DNA of 64,000 nt from Candidatus Xiphinematobacter sp. Idaho Grape (GTDB taxonomy: Bacteria; Verrucomicrobiota; Verrucomicrobiia; Chthoniobacterales; Xiphinematobacteraceae): contig NZ_CP012665.1 in the NCBI RefSeq assembly GCF_001318295.1, positions 248,001 to 312,000 on the forward strand, read 5' to 3'. The notes below the pieces were generated by a model. That model was given only the letters and a program-made list of their open reading frames with translations, ran no database searches and was not told where the DNA came from. Shown here in pieces: positions 7,689-17,348 of this stretch (the first letter of the stretch is position 1; the number at the start of each line of letters is the position of its first letter). The translations under genes and the position numbers were made by a program.

Positions 7689-9638
7689 TTAGTGAGACAG
7701 TGGTTTGTTAGTGCATGGTGCTTTTCCTCCCGTTGGATGTTTTAAAATTTTCAGTACTGCTTCTTTTACTTGTCTTGTACTAATCGCCTTCATGCACCTA
7801 AAGTCGGTGGGACAGCTTTGTAGAAAGCAGGGGCTACACTCCACATGTTGGCGCAACACACAATGTTTGCTCCCAAGAGGGGAAGTTAATAAAGGCTCTG
7901 TAGAGCCAAAAATGGCCACCACAGGGATCCCTAATAGGGCAGCTAGGTGCATAGTCCCTGTGTCATTTGTTAAAAGAAGGCGGATAGACAAAAGCTCTGA
8001 GATCAGCATGGCAAGATCGGTTTTCCCTACATAGTTCAGTACGACGCCTTTTGGAAGGCCAGCTACAATTTCCTGGACAATAGAAACGTCCTTGGCGGTA
8101 CCAAGGACTTTCCAACGGTATCCTGTTTTCTCAAAAACTTCCTTAATCACCTCTCTGAACCGATCTGTTGGCCAACACTTGGCGGCACCATATGCTGCAC
8201 CTGGGCATAGCCCGAGAGTGGGAGCAATTAAGCGACTCAACGGAAAAGGAAGGCTAAGTGTGGAAGGTTGGTGGGGTGGTGCCCCAAGTACTTTTGCTAT
8301 ATGTAGATAATGTTCTGAGTGATGTTTTGGAATTGCGCCCACCCTTTGCTTTGGTGTCTCTATAATCTGATTGAGTAACCAGGAACGGTAGTGTCCTTGG
8401 TAGCCAACTCGACGTGGAATACCAGCCAGAAAAACTTCCAATGCACATCTGCAGGAATTGGGAAAAAGTATGGCAACTTCGAAACAGCCTCGTAGCTTAT
8501 CCGCAATACTCCAGAGGCTTTCTTCCTTGGAGATCAGTACTACTTCATCGACCTCGTCTACCGTATACCAGAGTGCAGCTAGCTTTTCTGATACCAAGAC
8601 GGAAATTCTAGCATCCACTCTCCCTTGTTTGATGGCCTGTACCGCTGGAATGCTCATAGTAGCATCTCCAAGCCAGTTGCTGGAGCGGACAAGTATGCGA
8701 AAGGGATGTAGGTGCTCTTTAGTTCCTTTAGGCAGATAGGTCCCCCGCTTTTTCTGGAAGAGCAAGAAGTCTGGATTGGGTACTTTCCAACGATCATGAA
8801 CCCAGAACCAATCTTTTGGCGATTCCTGGATTTGCGATTCGAGAACGCGGTTAATATCCGCAGTCAACTGGTTAGAATTGTCTGGCTGGTACGAAATGGG
8901 GTGTCGGACTGAAATTCTCCAATGAGCAAACCCATCTGTGAAGATGGCCATGGGAAGTACTATTGCTCCAGTTCTACATGCAAGCGTAGCAGCGAGGGGA
9001 GATGTTGAGGCTAATCTGCGAAAAAATGGGGTCCAAATTCCCCCATCGCCAGCATGCTGGTCCACAAGTACTCCTACGACTCCTCCCTGGCGCAGCATAG
9101 CAGCAGGAGCAGCAAATCCCTTTTTTCGGTTAAACAGAACCAAACCGCGTCTACAGCGGTCTCTGTTGACCAAATTTTCAATCCACCTGTTCCGCAGAGG
9201 CTGGTAAACGGCACCAGTAGGTACATCTGGGAGGAAAAAACTCAACTGGGCAAAGAGTTCCCAGTTTCCTATGTGGCTAATAGCCACCACTATTCCTCTA
9301 CCTGTTTCCGTGCAAGACTGGATTAGCTCCTCGTTTTCCATAGAAGAACAGGCACGGATTTGTACCTCGCTGAGAGCAGGGATCTTTAAGGCGCTGAGGA
9401 AGTTTGCGCCAGCCGTTATAAAGTGTTGCAGAACCAGTAGACTGACCTGAAAGTCAGAGTGCTTATCTAGAAAAGCATAGGCTATATTTTTCCTGGCTAG
9501 TCTGCGGTACTTTGGTAGCGCCATCCAAACGATTAATCCTAGCACTTGCCCAATAAAAAAGCAGACAGAGAGAGGAAACAAGCGGAGAATACTTACTACT
9601 CTATAGCCTATCCAGGAAAAGGCATCATCATGGTGCAT
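7689..9638 (-). CDS. fused lipid A acyltransferase (LpxL-type) and LPS heptosyltransferase (WaaF-type)
   Basis: 649 residues with two enzymes in one chain. Residues 1-300 are a lysophospholipid-acyltransferase domain of the lipid A late-acyltransferase type: an N-terminal membrane segment, the H-x4-E catalytic motif SHIGNWE with H122 and E127, and GVVGVLVDQHAGDGG at about 185-200. From about 312 a GT-9 heptosyltransferase follows (FRILVRSSNWLGDATMSIPA, then LGLCPGAAYGAAKCWP, then NDTGTMHLAALLGIPV). The chain would couple secondary acylation of lipid A with inner-core heptose addition at the cytoplasmic face of the inner membrane. No frameshift or internal stop is seen at the junction. It converges with the winged-helix gene (stops 9 bp apart). 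Confidence 0.88.
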   Translation of the reverse strand: MHHDDAFSWIGYRVVSILRLFPLSVCFFIGQVLGLIVWMALPKYRRLARKNIAYAFLDKHSDFQVSLLVLQHFITAGANFLSALKIPALSEVQIRACSSMENEELIQSCTETGRGIVVAISHIGNWELFAQLSFFLPDVPTGAVYQPLRNRWIENLVNRDRCRRGLVLFNRKKGFAAPAAMLRQGGVVGVLVDQHAGDGGIWTPFFRRLASTSPLAATLACRTGAIVLPMAIFTDGFAHWRISVRHPISYQPDNSNQLTADINRVLESQIQESPKDWFWVHDRWKVPNPDFLLFQKKRGTYLPKGTKEHLHPFRILVRSSNWLGDATMSIPAVQAIKQGRVDARISVLVSEKLAALWYTVDEVDEVVLISKEESLWSIADKLRGCFEVAILFPNSCRCALEVFLAGIPRRVGYQGHYRSWLLNQIIETPKQRVGAIPKHHSEHYLHIAKVLGAPPHQPSTLSLPFPLSRLIAPTLGLCPGAAYGAAKCWPTDRFREVIKEVFEKTGYRWKVLGTAKDVSIVQEIVAGLPKGVVLNYVGKTDLAMLISELLSIRLLLTNDTGTMHLAALLGIPVVAIFGSTEPLLTSPLGSKHCVLRQHVECSPCFLQSCPTDFRCMKAISTRQVKEAVLKILKHPTGGKAPCTNKPLSH

Positions 9639-10154
9639 ACTGTGATTTCTGGTAAAGAAGCTGCTTGGGTGAATACTAACGCGGATACAAGGTGCGAGGT
9701 CTAGACTAGCAGACCAAGGGAGTCAACCCCTGAAGGGTATAGTCTCCAATTTTCGGAGCGCGTGGTAGACCTACTCAATGTCTGTTGCCCTGATAAGCAA
9801 ATAGTTCATTTCTTAACCACTCCTATCGTCAAGCTGGTGTGGATGATGGCGTAGCTTGCTGTTATTGCCATCTCACCAGAGGTCAACGGGGTCTTTTGCT
9901 ACCGCGCATCGCTCATTTAAACTCTGCGGGATACTCAGCCATTTCATGGGGGATCCGGGAGAAGGTGTGCAAAGTTGCAGCTTAAGACTGATAGACGTTG
10001 TGCTGTTTCCAGCAGAATGATTACCCTGCAACGGTTGTTTTTGGTTGGTATGAAAGGAAAGTCGATTTGCGGCCCCGGCAAGGGGGGTGAGATTTTCTTG
10101 GTATAAAAAGCGATTATATACTGCGGAGGACGCATATGGTAAGCTTTGCAACGG
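9639..10154 (+). other. gene-free interval before the MoxR/Bat operon
   Basis: About 515 bases between divergent genes with no supported gene. It should contain promoters for both the acyltransferase-heptosyltransferase gene and the Bat operon. The last 30 bases carry a strong GGAGGA box (10125-10130) in front of an ATG that is out of frame with moxR. Confidence 0.55.
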
Positions 10155-11141
10155 ATGGATATGTTCTCGGAGTTAGACGAGCAAGTTCAGGAGGCTAGGC
10201 ACTGGATACAGCCCTTACTTGATGAAGTTAGCAAGGTGATTATTGGTCAGCGTGTGCTACTTCAACGCTTGTTGATAGGTATTCTAACTAACGGGCACAT
10301 TTTGTTAGAGGGTGTGCCTGGTTTGGCTAAAACATTGGTGGTACGTACTCTAGCCTCGGCAGTTCAGACGGGCTTTCAAAGGGTACAATTTACTCCTGAT
10401 CTCTTGCCTGCTGATCTGCTAGGAACGCCCATTTACAACCCACGTACCGGTGAATTTGCTACAAAGCTAGGCCCTATATTCTCCAACCTGATCCTTGCGG
10501 ATGAGATTAATCGAGCTCCAGCTAAAGTGCAAAGTGCCTTGCTAGAGGCTATGCAGGAGCGGCAAGTGACCCTAGGTGGACAGACTTACCCCCTTCCAGA
10601 CCCATTTCTGGTTTTAGCAACACAAAACCCTATTGAGCAGGAGGGTACTTATCCGCTACCTGAAGCTCAGTTAGACCGCTTCATGCTTAAAATTAGAATA
10701 AGCTATCCGAACCGAGAAGAAGAGCTTGCTATTCTAGATACGATGGCCACTTCTGCACCACGGCTCTCTGTGTTGAATACAGTGAGTATGTCGGAGATTG
10801 TTCGTGCCCGCAGTGTGGTAAACGGGATTTATGTGGATGAGCGTGTAAGAGATTACATCGTAGATATTGTTAGAGCTACTCGTGCTCCAGAAGCCTTTAA
10901 GCTTAAATTGGATAATCTAATCCGCTATGGTGCATCTCCGCGTGCCACTATTTTCCTTACACTGGCTAGTAAGGCAAATGCGTTTATGACCGGCAGAGCG
11001 TATGTGACTCCACAGGATGTCAAATCTGTCGGATTGGACGTGCTGCGCCATCGGATTGGGATAACCTACGAGGCAGAGGCAGAGCTAGTAACTAGCGAGG
11101 ATATTGTAAAAAAAATTTTTGCCGGCCTTCCAGTACCCTGA
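10155..11141 (+). CDS. MoxR-type AAA+ ATPase
   Basis: AAA+ chaperone of the MoxR family that works with vWA proteins in complex maturation or stress tolerance. 328 residues: Walker A EGVPGLAKT (52-60), Walker B LILADE (112-117), then ATQNPIEQEGTYPLPEAQLD, the MoxR sensor region. The C-terminal lid contains SPRATIFLTLASKANAF. ATG 10155 (or 10161) is in frame, with no good ribosome-binding site; the strong GGAGGA box serves ATG 10135, whose 20-codon frame overlaps moxR. It heads the seven-gene moxR-DUF58-DUF4381-batA-batB/C-batD-batE block. Confidence 0.93.
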   Translation: MDMFSELDEQVQEARHWIQPLLDEVSKVIIGQRVLLQRLLIGILTNGHILLEGVPGLAKTLVVRTLASAVQTGFQRVQFTPDLLPADLLGTPIYNPRTGEFATKLGPIFSNLILADEINRAPAKVQSALLEAMQERQVTLGGQTYPLPDPFLVLATQNPIEQEGTYPLPEAQLDRFMLKIRISYPNREEELAILDTMATSAPRLSVLNTVSMSEIVRARSVVNGIYVDERVRDYIVDIVRATRAPEAFKLKLDNLIRYGASPRATIFLTLASKANAFMTGRAYVTPQDVKSVGLDVLRHRIGITYEAEAELVTSEDIVKKIFAGLPVP

Positions 11142-11209
11142 CTTGCACTTGACCGGAGGATATAGGCTAGGGTCTTGGCATCTTCATCAAAGGATGTAGG
11201 GCGTACTAT

Positions 11210-12091
11210 ATGCATAAGCCAGATGAGATCTTTCGAGCGGTTCGGCAGCTCGAGCTGCACACACGGCATCTCGTGAGGTCTTCTTTTTCTGGCTACTATC
11301 GTAGCGCTTTCAAGGGAAGTGGAATGCATTTTGATGAAGTGCGTGAGTATGCACCTGGCGATGAAATTCGTACCATCGACTGGAATGTGACTGCACGTAT
11401 GGATATGCCTTATGTGAAAAAATTTGTGGAAGAGCGAGAGCTGACGGTTATGTTAGTGGTGGATGTTAGTGCCTCTGGAACTTTTGGAAGTGCATGCCTA
11501 AGTAAGCGAGAATTTGCTACGGAGATAGCATCTATCTTAGCCTTTAGCGCTTCCCAGAATAACGATAGAGTGGGTCTTGTCTTGTTTAGTGATCGCATGG
11601 AGCTTTTTATCCCTCCAAAGAAGGGACGTCTTCATGTATTGAGACTTATTCGAGAAATGCTTCTTTTTGAGCCTAAGGGCAGATGCACAGACTTTTCTGC
11701 AGCATTTAAGACACTCAATCACGTGATTCATCGACAGGCTGTAGTATTTGTTCTTTCCGATTTTCTCATCTCAGATCTTTCAAAGCAGTTCATTACAGCA
11801 AGCTATAGGCATGATATTATCGCTCTATTCATCGTAGATCCTGGTGAAATCCTCCTACCAAATGTAGGTATTATCACTTTTGAAGATGCTGAAAGTGGTT
11901 GCCAAGTAGAGTTTAATACTTCCAAGAAGAGGGCGGTGGAGGAATTTGTAAGGCTTGAGTCTAGGCGCCGCAGTGCCCAGAGAAAAATGCTGCAGAATCT
12001 TGGGATTGATGTTGTACTCTTCCGAAGCAACGAAGGCGTCGTTCCGCCGCTGCGTACTTTTTTTAAGCAAAGAAAAAGGAAATTGTTATGA
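11210..12091 (+). CDS. DUF58 protein with von Willebrand A-like domain
   Basis: 293 residues. The DUF58 signature VREYAPGDEIRTIDWNVTAR sits at 44-63 and a MIDAS-type DVSAS at 85-89, followed by LVLFSDRMELFIPPKKG. No transmembrane segment, so cytosolic. DUF58 proteins accompany MoxR ATPases and are thought to be their substrates or adaptors, perhaps in folding or metal insertion. The stop overlaps the next start (ATGA at 12088-12091), showing translational coupling. Confidence 0.92.
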   Translation: MHKPDEIFRAVRQLELHTRHLVRSSFSGYYRSAFKGSGMHFDEVREYAPGDEIRTIDWNVTARMDMPYVKKFVEERELTVMLVVDVSASGTFGSACLSKREFATEIASILAFSASQNNDRVGLVLFSDRMELFIPPKKGRLHVLRLIREMLLFEPKGRCTDFSAAFKTLNHVIHRQAVVFVLSDFLISDLSKQFITASYRHDIIALFIVDPGEILLPNVGIITFEDAESGCQVEFNTSKKRAVEEFVRLESRRRSAQRKMLQNLGIDVVLFRSNEGVVPPLRTFFKQRKRKLL

Positions 12092-12609
12092 CTTCCGTTG
12101 TCTCCTCTTCACTAGAGCCAGCGCCGCTTCATGATATTGATCCTCCAATTCCTATTTCTTTATATCCAGCTTGGATAGCCCCGTTGGCCATTTTAGGTAT
12201 TCTGGTCCTCGCTGCTCTGTTTTTCTGCAGTAGGAAACTTTCCTTTCCTAAAAGGAAACAACTCGTCAATCCTAAAAACGCTGCGTTAGAGGCATTAGCA
12301 GTTCTCCATTCCCATATAGAAGTACTTTCTCCGCACGATTTTGGTGTTGAGGTTTCCGCTCTCCTCCGTCGCTATATACAAGATGAATATGGGTTGCGCG
12401 CGACAACTCAAACCTCCGTGGAGTTTTTAGTATCCATTCGAGACAGCCCTATATTTTCCTCTGAGGAGAAGATCATATTAGGAAAATTTCTCGAGATGGC
12501 CGACCTTCTTAAATTTTCCAGGAGAGATGCAAGGCGAGACGAGACCTCCTCATTGCTGTTACAAGCGGAGCAGCTCATATACATGCGAAACCGAGGCATA
12601 GCTTTATAG
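12088..12609 (+). CDS. DUF4381-like membrane protein of the Bat operon
   Basis: 173 residues: a Pro-rich N-terminus (DIDPPIPISLYPAW), one transmembrane helix at about 28-48 (IAPLAILGILVLAALFF), and a cytosolic helical domain including FGVEVSALLRRYIQDEYGL. That arrangement is the one of DUF4381 proteins found between DUF58 and vWA genes in aerotolerance operons. Function unknown; likely an inner-membrane partner of BatA/BatB. Starts by 4-bp overlap with the DUF58 gene. Confidence 0.78.
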   Translation: MTSVVSSSLEPAPLHDIDPPIPISLYPAWIAPLAILGILVLAALFFCSRKLSFPKRKQLVNPKNAALEALAVLHSHIEVLSPHDFGVEVSALLRRYIQDEYGLRATTQTSVEFLVSIRDSPIFSSEEKIILGKFLEMADLLKFSRRDARRDETSSLLLQAEQLIYMRNRGIAL

Positions 12610-12645
12610 GAACTGCAAGAAAAGCAACTGCAAATAGAGAGTGGA

Positions 12646-13674
12646 ATGATACATCCGCTTCGCTTTGGCAACTTCACAATTCTATATCCCTGGGTCCTCC
12701 TTTTTTTGTTGGCCGTTCCAGTACTGTTCCTCCTAGGCAGGAAAGTGAGGAGTGCTGCTCAGGCAGTACAGTTTCCTTCCACAGAGATAATGTTGGCTTT
12801 GAGCCGAGGTGGGAAATCGCGAGCCAGAGGTTTCCTTGATGCAATTACCTTCTTAGCAGTGGCCCTTTTACTGCTAGCGGCATCTCGTCCACAACTGGAG
12901 AGGAGTAACATTCATATTCAGGCAAGCGGTGTAGATATCATGTTGGCTTTCGATGTTTCTAGCTCTATGGCGGCGGAAGATATGACCATCGCTAACAAAC
13001 GAGTAAGTCGAATAGAGGCCGTCAAGAGGATTGCGCAGCAATTTATTGCTGAACGCCTGAGTGATCGCATTGGTATTATGGCGTTTGCCGGACACCCTTT
13101 TTTAGTTAGCCCACCTACACTAGATCATGGCTGGTTGCTAACAAACATAGACCGCATGCAGGCAGGCATGATGGAAGAGGACAGCACCGCTATTGGTTCA
13201 GCAATTGCTGCTGCTGCGCGGCGCCTTAGGGGCCATTTTGCTAAATCAAAGGTTCTGATACTACTTACGGATGGTGCAAACAACGCTGGCTGCATCTCTC
13301 CACTAACTGCTGCAGAGGCAGCTAGGGTACTTGGGATAAAAATTTATACTATCGGTGCAGGTTCCAGCGGTCCCGTACCTTACCCAGTGTTAGATATATT
13401 TGGCGGAACTAGATATCGAATGGTTAAGTTTGATAGTGATTTAGATACCCTAAAGAGAATTGCGGAGATGACGGGTGGGCAATTCTTCCGCGCGTCAGAT
13501 AGTCAGTCTCTGACGAGAATTTTTCAAAAGGTTAACCGAATGGAAAAGTCAAGAGCAGTGATGACCAAAATATCGTCTTATTGGGACTTATTTCCATGGC
13601 CTGTAAGTGTAGCACTCGGGCTGCTCCTAGCAGAAATTCTTCTTTCTCAAACGGTGTGGAAACGGCTTCCCTAA
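12646..13674 (+). CDS. batA: BatA-type vWA membrane protein
   Basis: 342 residues: N-terminal transmembrane helices at about 11-30 and 65-80, a von Willebrand A domain with the MIDAS motif DVSSS (103-107), LLTDGANNAG further on, and a C-terminal transmembrane helix (about 314-340). The vWA domain would face the periplasm. Bat (Bacteroides aerotolerance) proteins protect the envelope against stress; their exact activity is not settled. ATG 12646 follows GAGAGTGG. Confidence 0.9.
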   Translation: MIHPLRFGNFTILYPWVLLFLLAVPVLFLLGRKVRSAAQAVQFPSTEIMLALSRGGKSRARGFLDAITFLAVALLLLAASRPQLERSNIHIQASGVDIMLAFDVSSSMAAEDMTIANKRVSRIEAVKRIAQQFIAERLSDRIGIMAFAGHPFLVSPPTLDHGWLLTNIDRMQAGMMEEDSTAIGSAIAAAARRLRGHFAKSKVLILLTDGANNAGCISPLTAAEAARVLGIKIYTIGAGSSGPVPYPVLDIFGGTRYRMVKFDSDLDTLKRIAEMTGGQFFRASDSQSLTRIFQKVNRMEKSRAVMTKISSYWDLFPWPVSVALGLLLAEILLSQTVWKRLP

Positions 13675-15413
13675 GCTTTGGTGAGCCATCCTGGTTTGCC
13701 GCTCTGGCCATCCTACCAGTAATTACCTTGCTTCTGTGGTGGGCAAATCGACGGAACAAACTGCTTCTACAGCAAGTGGTAGCTCTGCGTCTATTTGATC
13801 AACTTGTAGGTTCCATAAGTAGAAGGCAGCAATCTATTCGAACAGCCCTCTTACTAGGCAGTCTTGCTCTACTAATTATAACCCTTGCTAGGCCCCGGCT
13901 TGGGGCCTCTCCTATAAAGACCCTTCAAGAAGGGAGGGACATTATCGTTGCAGTAGACATCTCTAGAAGTATGCTGGCGGTTGATTCTGCGCCCAACCGG
14001 CTGACACACGCAAAGTTTTTCGTACAAGACTTCGCTGATTTCCTTCAAGGAGACCGTTTGGGGTTAATCACTTTTTCCGGAATAGCTTTCCTACAAATCC
14101 CGCTGACAACTGACTATGCTGCTGTAGCCAACGGAGTTAAAGAATTGGACACCAACTTTATTCCCAGAGGTGGAACTAACATTGCTTCCGCTATTCGAGT
14201 AGCTAGAAAGACGTTTGGTCACTTTAGTGGAGTAGTCCGTGCGTTGATCCTTGTATCTGATGGTGAGGAATTGGAAGGGAGGGCTGTCATCGAAGCAAAA
14301 AGGGCAGCCTCTCAAGGAATCCGCATCTACACTGTCGGTATCGGCACTACGGGTGGATCCTTACTCCCCATTGCTGCTGCACGAGCTGGAGAGCAGGATC
14401 TCGTGCGGAGTACTGATGGGAAGCCAGTAACCAGTTATTTAGATGCGGCGCACCTCAAAGAAATTGCAGAAACCACTGGCGGCTTTTACTGCCCCTTTAA
14501 GCCATTCTCATCTGCTCAACGGATCTTTCACAAGGGCATACTTCCTTCACTTGTCGCAAGGGAGGGTCAAGCTTCAATTTCAAGCCGCCCCGTTGAGAGG
14601 TTTGAGTGGACCCTAATTCCGGCGATTCTGCTGTTATCAACTTGGTGGCTAACAGGTAACCGAAAAGGGAATGTTTTCCAGGGTAGGCCCACTATTCTCT
14701 TTTTAGATCTAGTTTTATTAGCTGTCTTATCAACAGTAACGTCGATAAATGCTGCACAAAATGGTCTGGAAAGTTATCGGAGGGGAGACTATCAAAAAGC
14801 TCTCAAGGATTTCGAAAGTTACCTACAGAAAAGGCCAAATCTTGCGGAAGCCTCCTTTGATGCAGGTACAGCAGCTTATAAGCTTGGGGATTATGATAAG
14901 GCCCTTAACTTCTTTGGGAAGGCTATCCTGGGAAAATCTGTACAGCTTCGTGTCAGTGCCCAATACAACATGGGTAACAGCCTAGTACGAAAGGGTGAAG
15001 CAAGTCCTTCGGATGACCAGAAACGAGCACAGTGGAAGGCTGCCATCCAGCAATATGATCAAGTGCTTAGACAGAAGCCTAAAAACAGGGCCGCTGCAGA
15101 TAACAGGCAACTGGTACAGAAGATGTTAAAAGAACAGGAGCAAAAGGAAACCCGACAGGAGCAAAAGGAAACCCGACAGGAGCAGAATTTACATTCTGGC
15201 GTTTCTCCTGCTCTTTTCTCTATTGCTTCAAAGTCAGACAGAAATGAGAAAGCTGGTGGAAGAGAAAAGTCCTTTTCCCACAGGAAGACAGTCCCTTCTG
15301 TATCACTGACAAAGGAGCAGGCAAACGTGCTGATAGACTCCATGAAGGAGGATGAGCAACACTTTGAGGTCCACGGACAGGACTTCTCTCAAGACATCTA
15401 TAGAAATTGGTGA
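13656..15413 (+). CDS. BatB-BatC fusion (vWA domain plus TPR)
   Basis: 585 residues from GTG 13656, overlapping batA by 19 bp (an in-frame ATG at 13581 lies deep in batA). Residues 1-330 are BatB: two N-terminal membrane helices, MIDAS DISRS at about 101-105, and a third helix at about 305-320. A second hydrophobic, signal-like segment (FLDLVLLAVLSTVTSI, about 348-365) leads into TPR repeats (GLESYRRGDYQKALKDFESYL, about 370-480), corresponding to a BatC whose start has merged with batB. A 2.4-copy 21-bp tandem repeat (15135-15184) encodes an EQKETRQ repeat in the low-complexity tail. Confidence 0.88.
   Translation: METASLSFGEPSWFAALAILPVITLLLWWANRRNKLLLQQVVALRLFDQLVGSISRRQQSIRTALLLGSLALLIITLARPRLGASPIKTLQEGRDIIVAVDISRSMLAVDSAPNRLTHAKFFVQDFADFLQGDRLGLITFSGIAFLQIPLTTDYAAVANGVKELDTNFIPRGGTNIASAIRVARKTFGHFSGVVRALILVSDGEELEGRAVIEAKRAASQGIRIYTVGIGTTGGSLLPIAAARAGEQDLVRSTDGKPVTSYLDAAHLKEIAETTGGFYCPFKPFSSAQRIFHKGILPSLVAREGQASISSRPVERFEWTLIPAILLLSTWWLTGNRKGNVFQGRPTILFLDLVLLAVLSTVTSINAAQNGLESYRRGDYQKALKDFESYLQKRPNLAEASFDAGTAAYKLGDYDKALNFFGKAILGKSVQLRVSAQYNMGNSLVRKGEASPSDDQKRAQWKAAIQQYDQVLRQKPKNRAAADNRQLVQKMLKEQEQKETRQEQKETRQEQNLHSGVSPALFSIASKSDRNEKAGGREKSFSHRKTVPSVSLTKEQANVLIDSMKEDEQHFEVHGQDFSQDIYRNW
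15135..15184 (+). repeat. 21-bp tandem repeat inside batB/C
   Basis: Two perfect 21-bp copies (15135-15155, 15156-15176) plus the first 8 bases of a third. The unit is a multiple of three and encodes EQKETRQ, so copy-number change keeps the frame and only lengthens the charged tail after the TPR domain. Confidence 0.9.
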
Positions 15414-15578
15414 ACTGTCAGGTTATTCCTCTAATTGAAATAGGGGTATCATGGGAATGTAAGCCCTGATTCTCGTTCCCTACATCAGCTTTATCTTCCT
15501 CTACCTGATAAAGATTCGATAGGAAGAGGAGCAAGGTGTCTTGTGAGAAGCTTGTTAAATGTCTGTTTGAAGGAGTGC

Positions 15579-17348
15579 ATGGTGGGTTCAGTAATCTACT
15601 GTTGGTGGTTATGGTGTATCTTTTTCCCTTGTGCCCAGGCAGCAGATATTCAGGCAAGTGCTCGAATTTCCGATGGGGAGACGCAAGTGGGACAGTCTGT
15701 CCGTCTAGACATTATTGTCCAGGGAGCAAGAAATGCAGAAGTGCCCAATGATATAAAAATAAAGGGCTTACGACTGAGTTATATTGGGCGGTCGATGCAG
15801 GTTCAAATGCTTAATACGCAGGTAACTTCAAGCGCCACTTACACCTTTTCCGTGTATCCGTTGCAGGCTGGGAATTTCATTATTCCCTCTTTGCAAATCA
15901 GGGCGGATGGTGAAATCTTTCAGACTCAGTCATTTTCTCTGAAAGTAGTAGATGCTCCTTCACGGAAGGGAATAAGTAGAGAAAAGACACCTCGGCGATT
16001 CCGATCGTCGCATTCTGCCGGTACAAAGCTTACATTTGGAATACTTTCCCTCCCTGGGAGGGAAGCCTACGTAGGGGAAAAAATCCCCATCAAAATCCAA
16101 TATTATTTGCACCCTTATTTTTCCGTACGATCTATTAGTTCTACACCATCTCTCCTCGGAGAGGGATTTATGGTTCAGAAAATGGAAGAGCCTAAGCAGG
16201 GCTATCAAGAAACCAATGGAGTTAGGTATACAGTTCTCACTTTCCATAGTTCTGTTTTCCCGCTAAGAGCAGGGACTCTGCAAATTCCCTCCGCATCCCT
16301 TGTCTGTCAGGTACTGACTCAGCCACTTCCTGATATCTCCCAACAGTGGAACGTGACGGATACTTTTTTTCAGCGCTTTTTTGGCACGATATCAGCTGCT
16401 TCAGCCATGCAGAAAATAGAGGTGAAGTCAGATTCTGCCACCATACAAGTGCTACCCTTGCCGGATAAGAAACAGCCAGTTTCTTTTCATGGTGCTGTCG
16501 GAAACTTTACTCTACGTGCAGAAGTCTCCACAAAGGATCCCTTTCCGGGAGACCCAATTACCTTGCGGGCGATCATTTCTGGGAAGGGGAATTTTGAGCA
16601 GATTAGAGAGTTAGACTTGGATGCTAAACGGGGGTGGAGGTCCTATCCCACTCTAACGGAGTTTAAAAGATTGGGGGAATATGGTGAGAAAGTGTTTGAA
16701 TGGATGCTGGTCCCCAATGTGGAGAAAAATTCCACACCAGAAGTTGTTTTTTCTTATTTTGACCCTACCCTTGCAAAGTACATAACGCTGCGTACTACCC
16801 CACAGGTAGTAAAAGCAAATCCAGCGCCTCACTCAATCCCTGTGCCGACAATGGCATCCTCCCCCTCCCTCACTGAGAAAGAAAAATGGAGGGTCGTGAG
16901 AAAATTCGTCGCTGAATCTTATCAACCAATCACTAGACGTCCTGAGTTTGCGGTCGCTAACGGAATAGCCATCCTAGCATTGTTGGCTTTTGTTGGAGTT
17001 CAATCCACACGGAATTTTAAAAAAGCTGGTGTTGGGAAAGTGGGATTACATCGCGCTTTAAAAGCGTCCTTAGATAAGGCCTCTGATCCTTACACTTCTC
17101 CAGAAGAGCTCTATTCCTCCGCTGCAGAGTTTCTTCGCTTATGGGCACAATTAGCCTCCGGGAAAGATATGAGGGGGGAATCAGCACAAGAGATTGTGCG
17201 TGCCATTGGTCTGATAGGTAAGGAATCTGAGTTGGCGTTGGAAATTTTTGCCCTTTATGAGGAATTGTCCTATGGATTCCGTCGGGTAGGAAATCCTTCT
17301 ACTGCAACTCGCGCCTCTATCCTGGAGCTCTTGAGGCGTCGGAGATAA
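15579..17348 (+). CDS. batD: BatD-type oxygen-tolerance protein
   Basis: 589 residues. Signal peptide VIYCWWLWCIFFPCAQA with cleavage before ADIQA, several beta-rich periplasmic modules, and a transmembrane helix near the C-terminus (VANGIAILALLAFVGVQ) followed by a cytosolic helical domain. This is the BatD arrangement. ATG 15579 has AAGGAG just upstream; GTG 15543, also in frame, adds twelve residues before the signal peptide. A perfect palindrome (16046-16064) lies inside the coding region. The stop overlaps the next start by one base (TAATG). Confidence 0.88.
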   Translation: MVGSVIYCWWLWCIFFPCAQAADIQASARISDGETQVGQSVRLDIIVQGARNAEVPNDIKIKGLRLSYIGRSMQVQMLNTQVTSSATYTFSVYPLQAGNFIIPSLQIRADGEIFQTQSFSLKVVDAPSRKGISREKTPRRFRSSHSAGTKLTFGILSLPGREAYVGEKIPIKIQYYLHPYFSVRSISSTPSLLGEGFMVQKMEEPKQGYQETNGVRYTVLTFHSSVFPLRAGTLQIPSASLVCQVLTQPLPDISQQWNVTDTFFQRFFGTISAASAMQKIEVKSDSATIQVLPLPDKKQPVSFHGAVGNFTLRAEVSTKDPFPGDPITLRAIISGKGNFEQIRELDLDAKRGWRSYPTLTEFKRLGEYGEKVFEWMLVPNVEKNSTPEVVFSYFDPTLAKYITLRTTPQVVKANPAPHSIPVPTMASSPSLTEKEKWRVVRKFVAESYQPITRRPEFAVANGIAILALLAFVGVQSTRNFKKAGVGKVGLHRALKASLDKASDPYTSPEELYSSAAEFLRLWAQLASGKDMRGESAQEIVRAIGLIGKESELALEIFALYEELSYGFRRVGNPSTATRASILELLRRRR

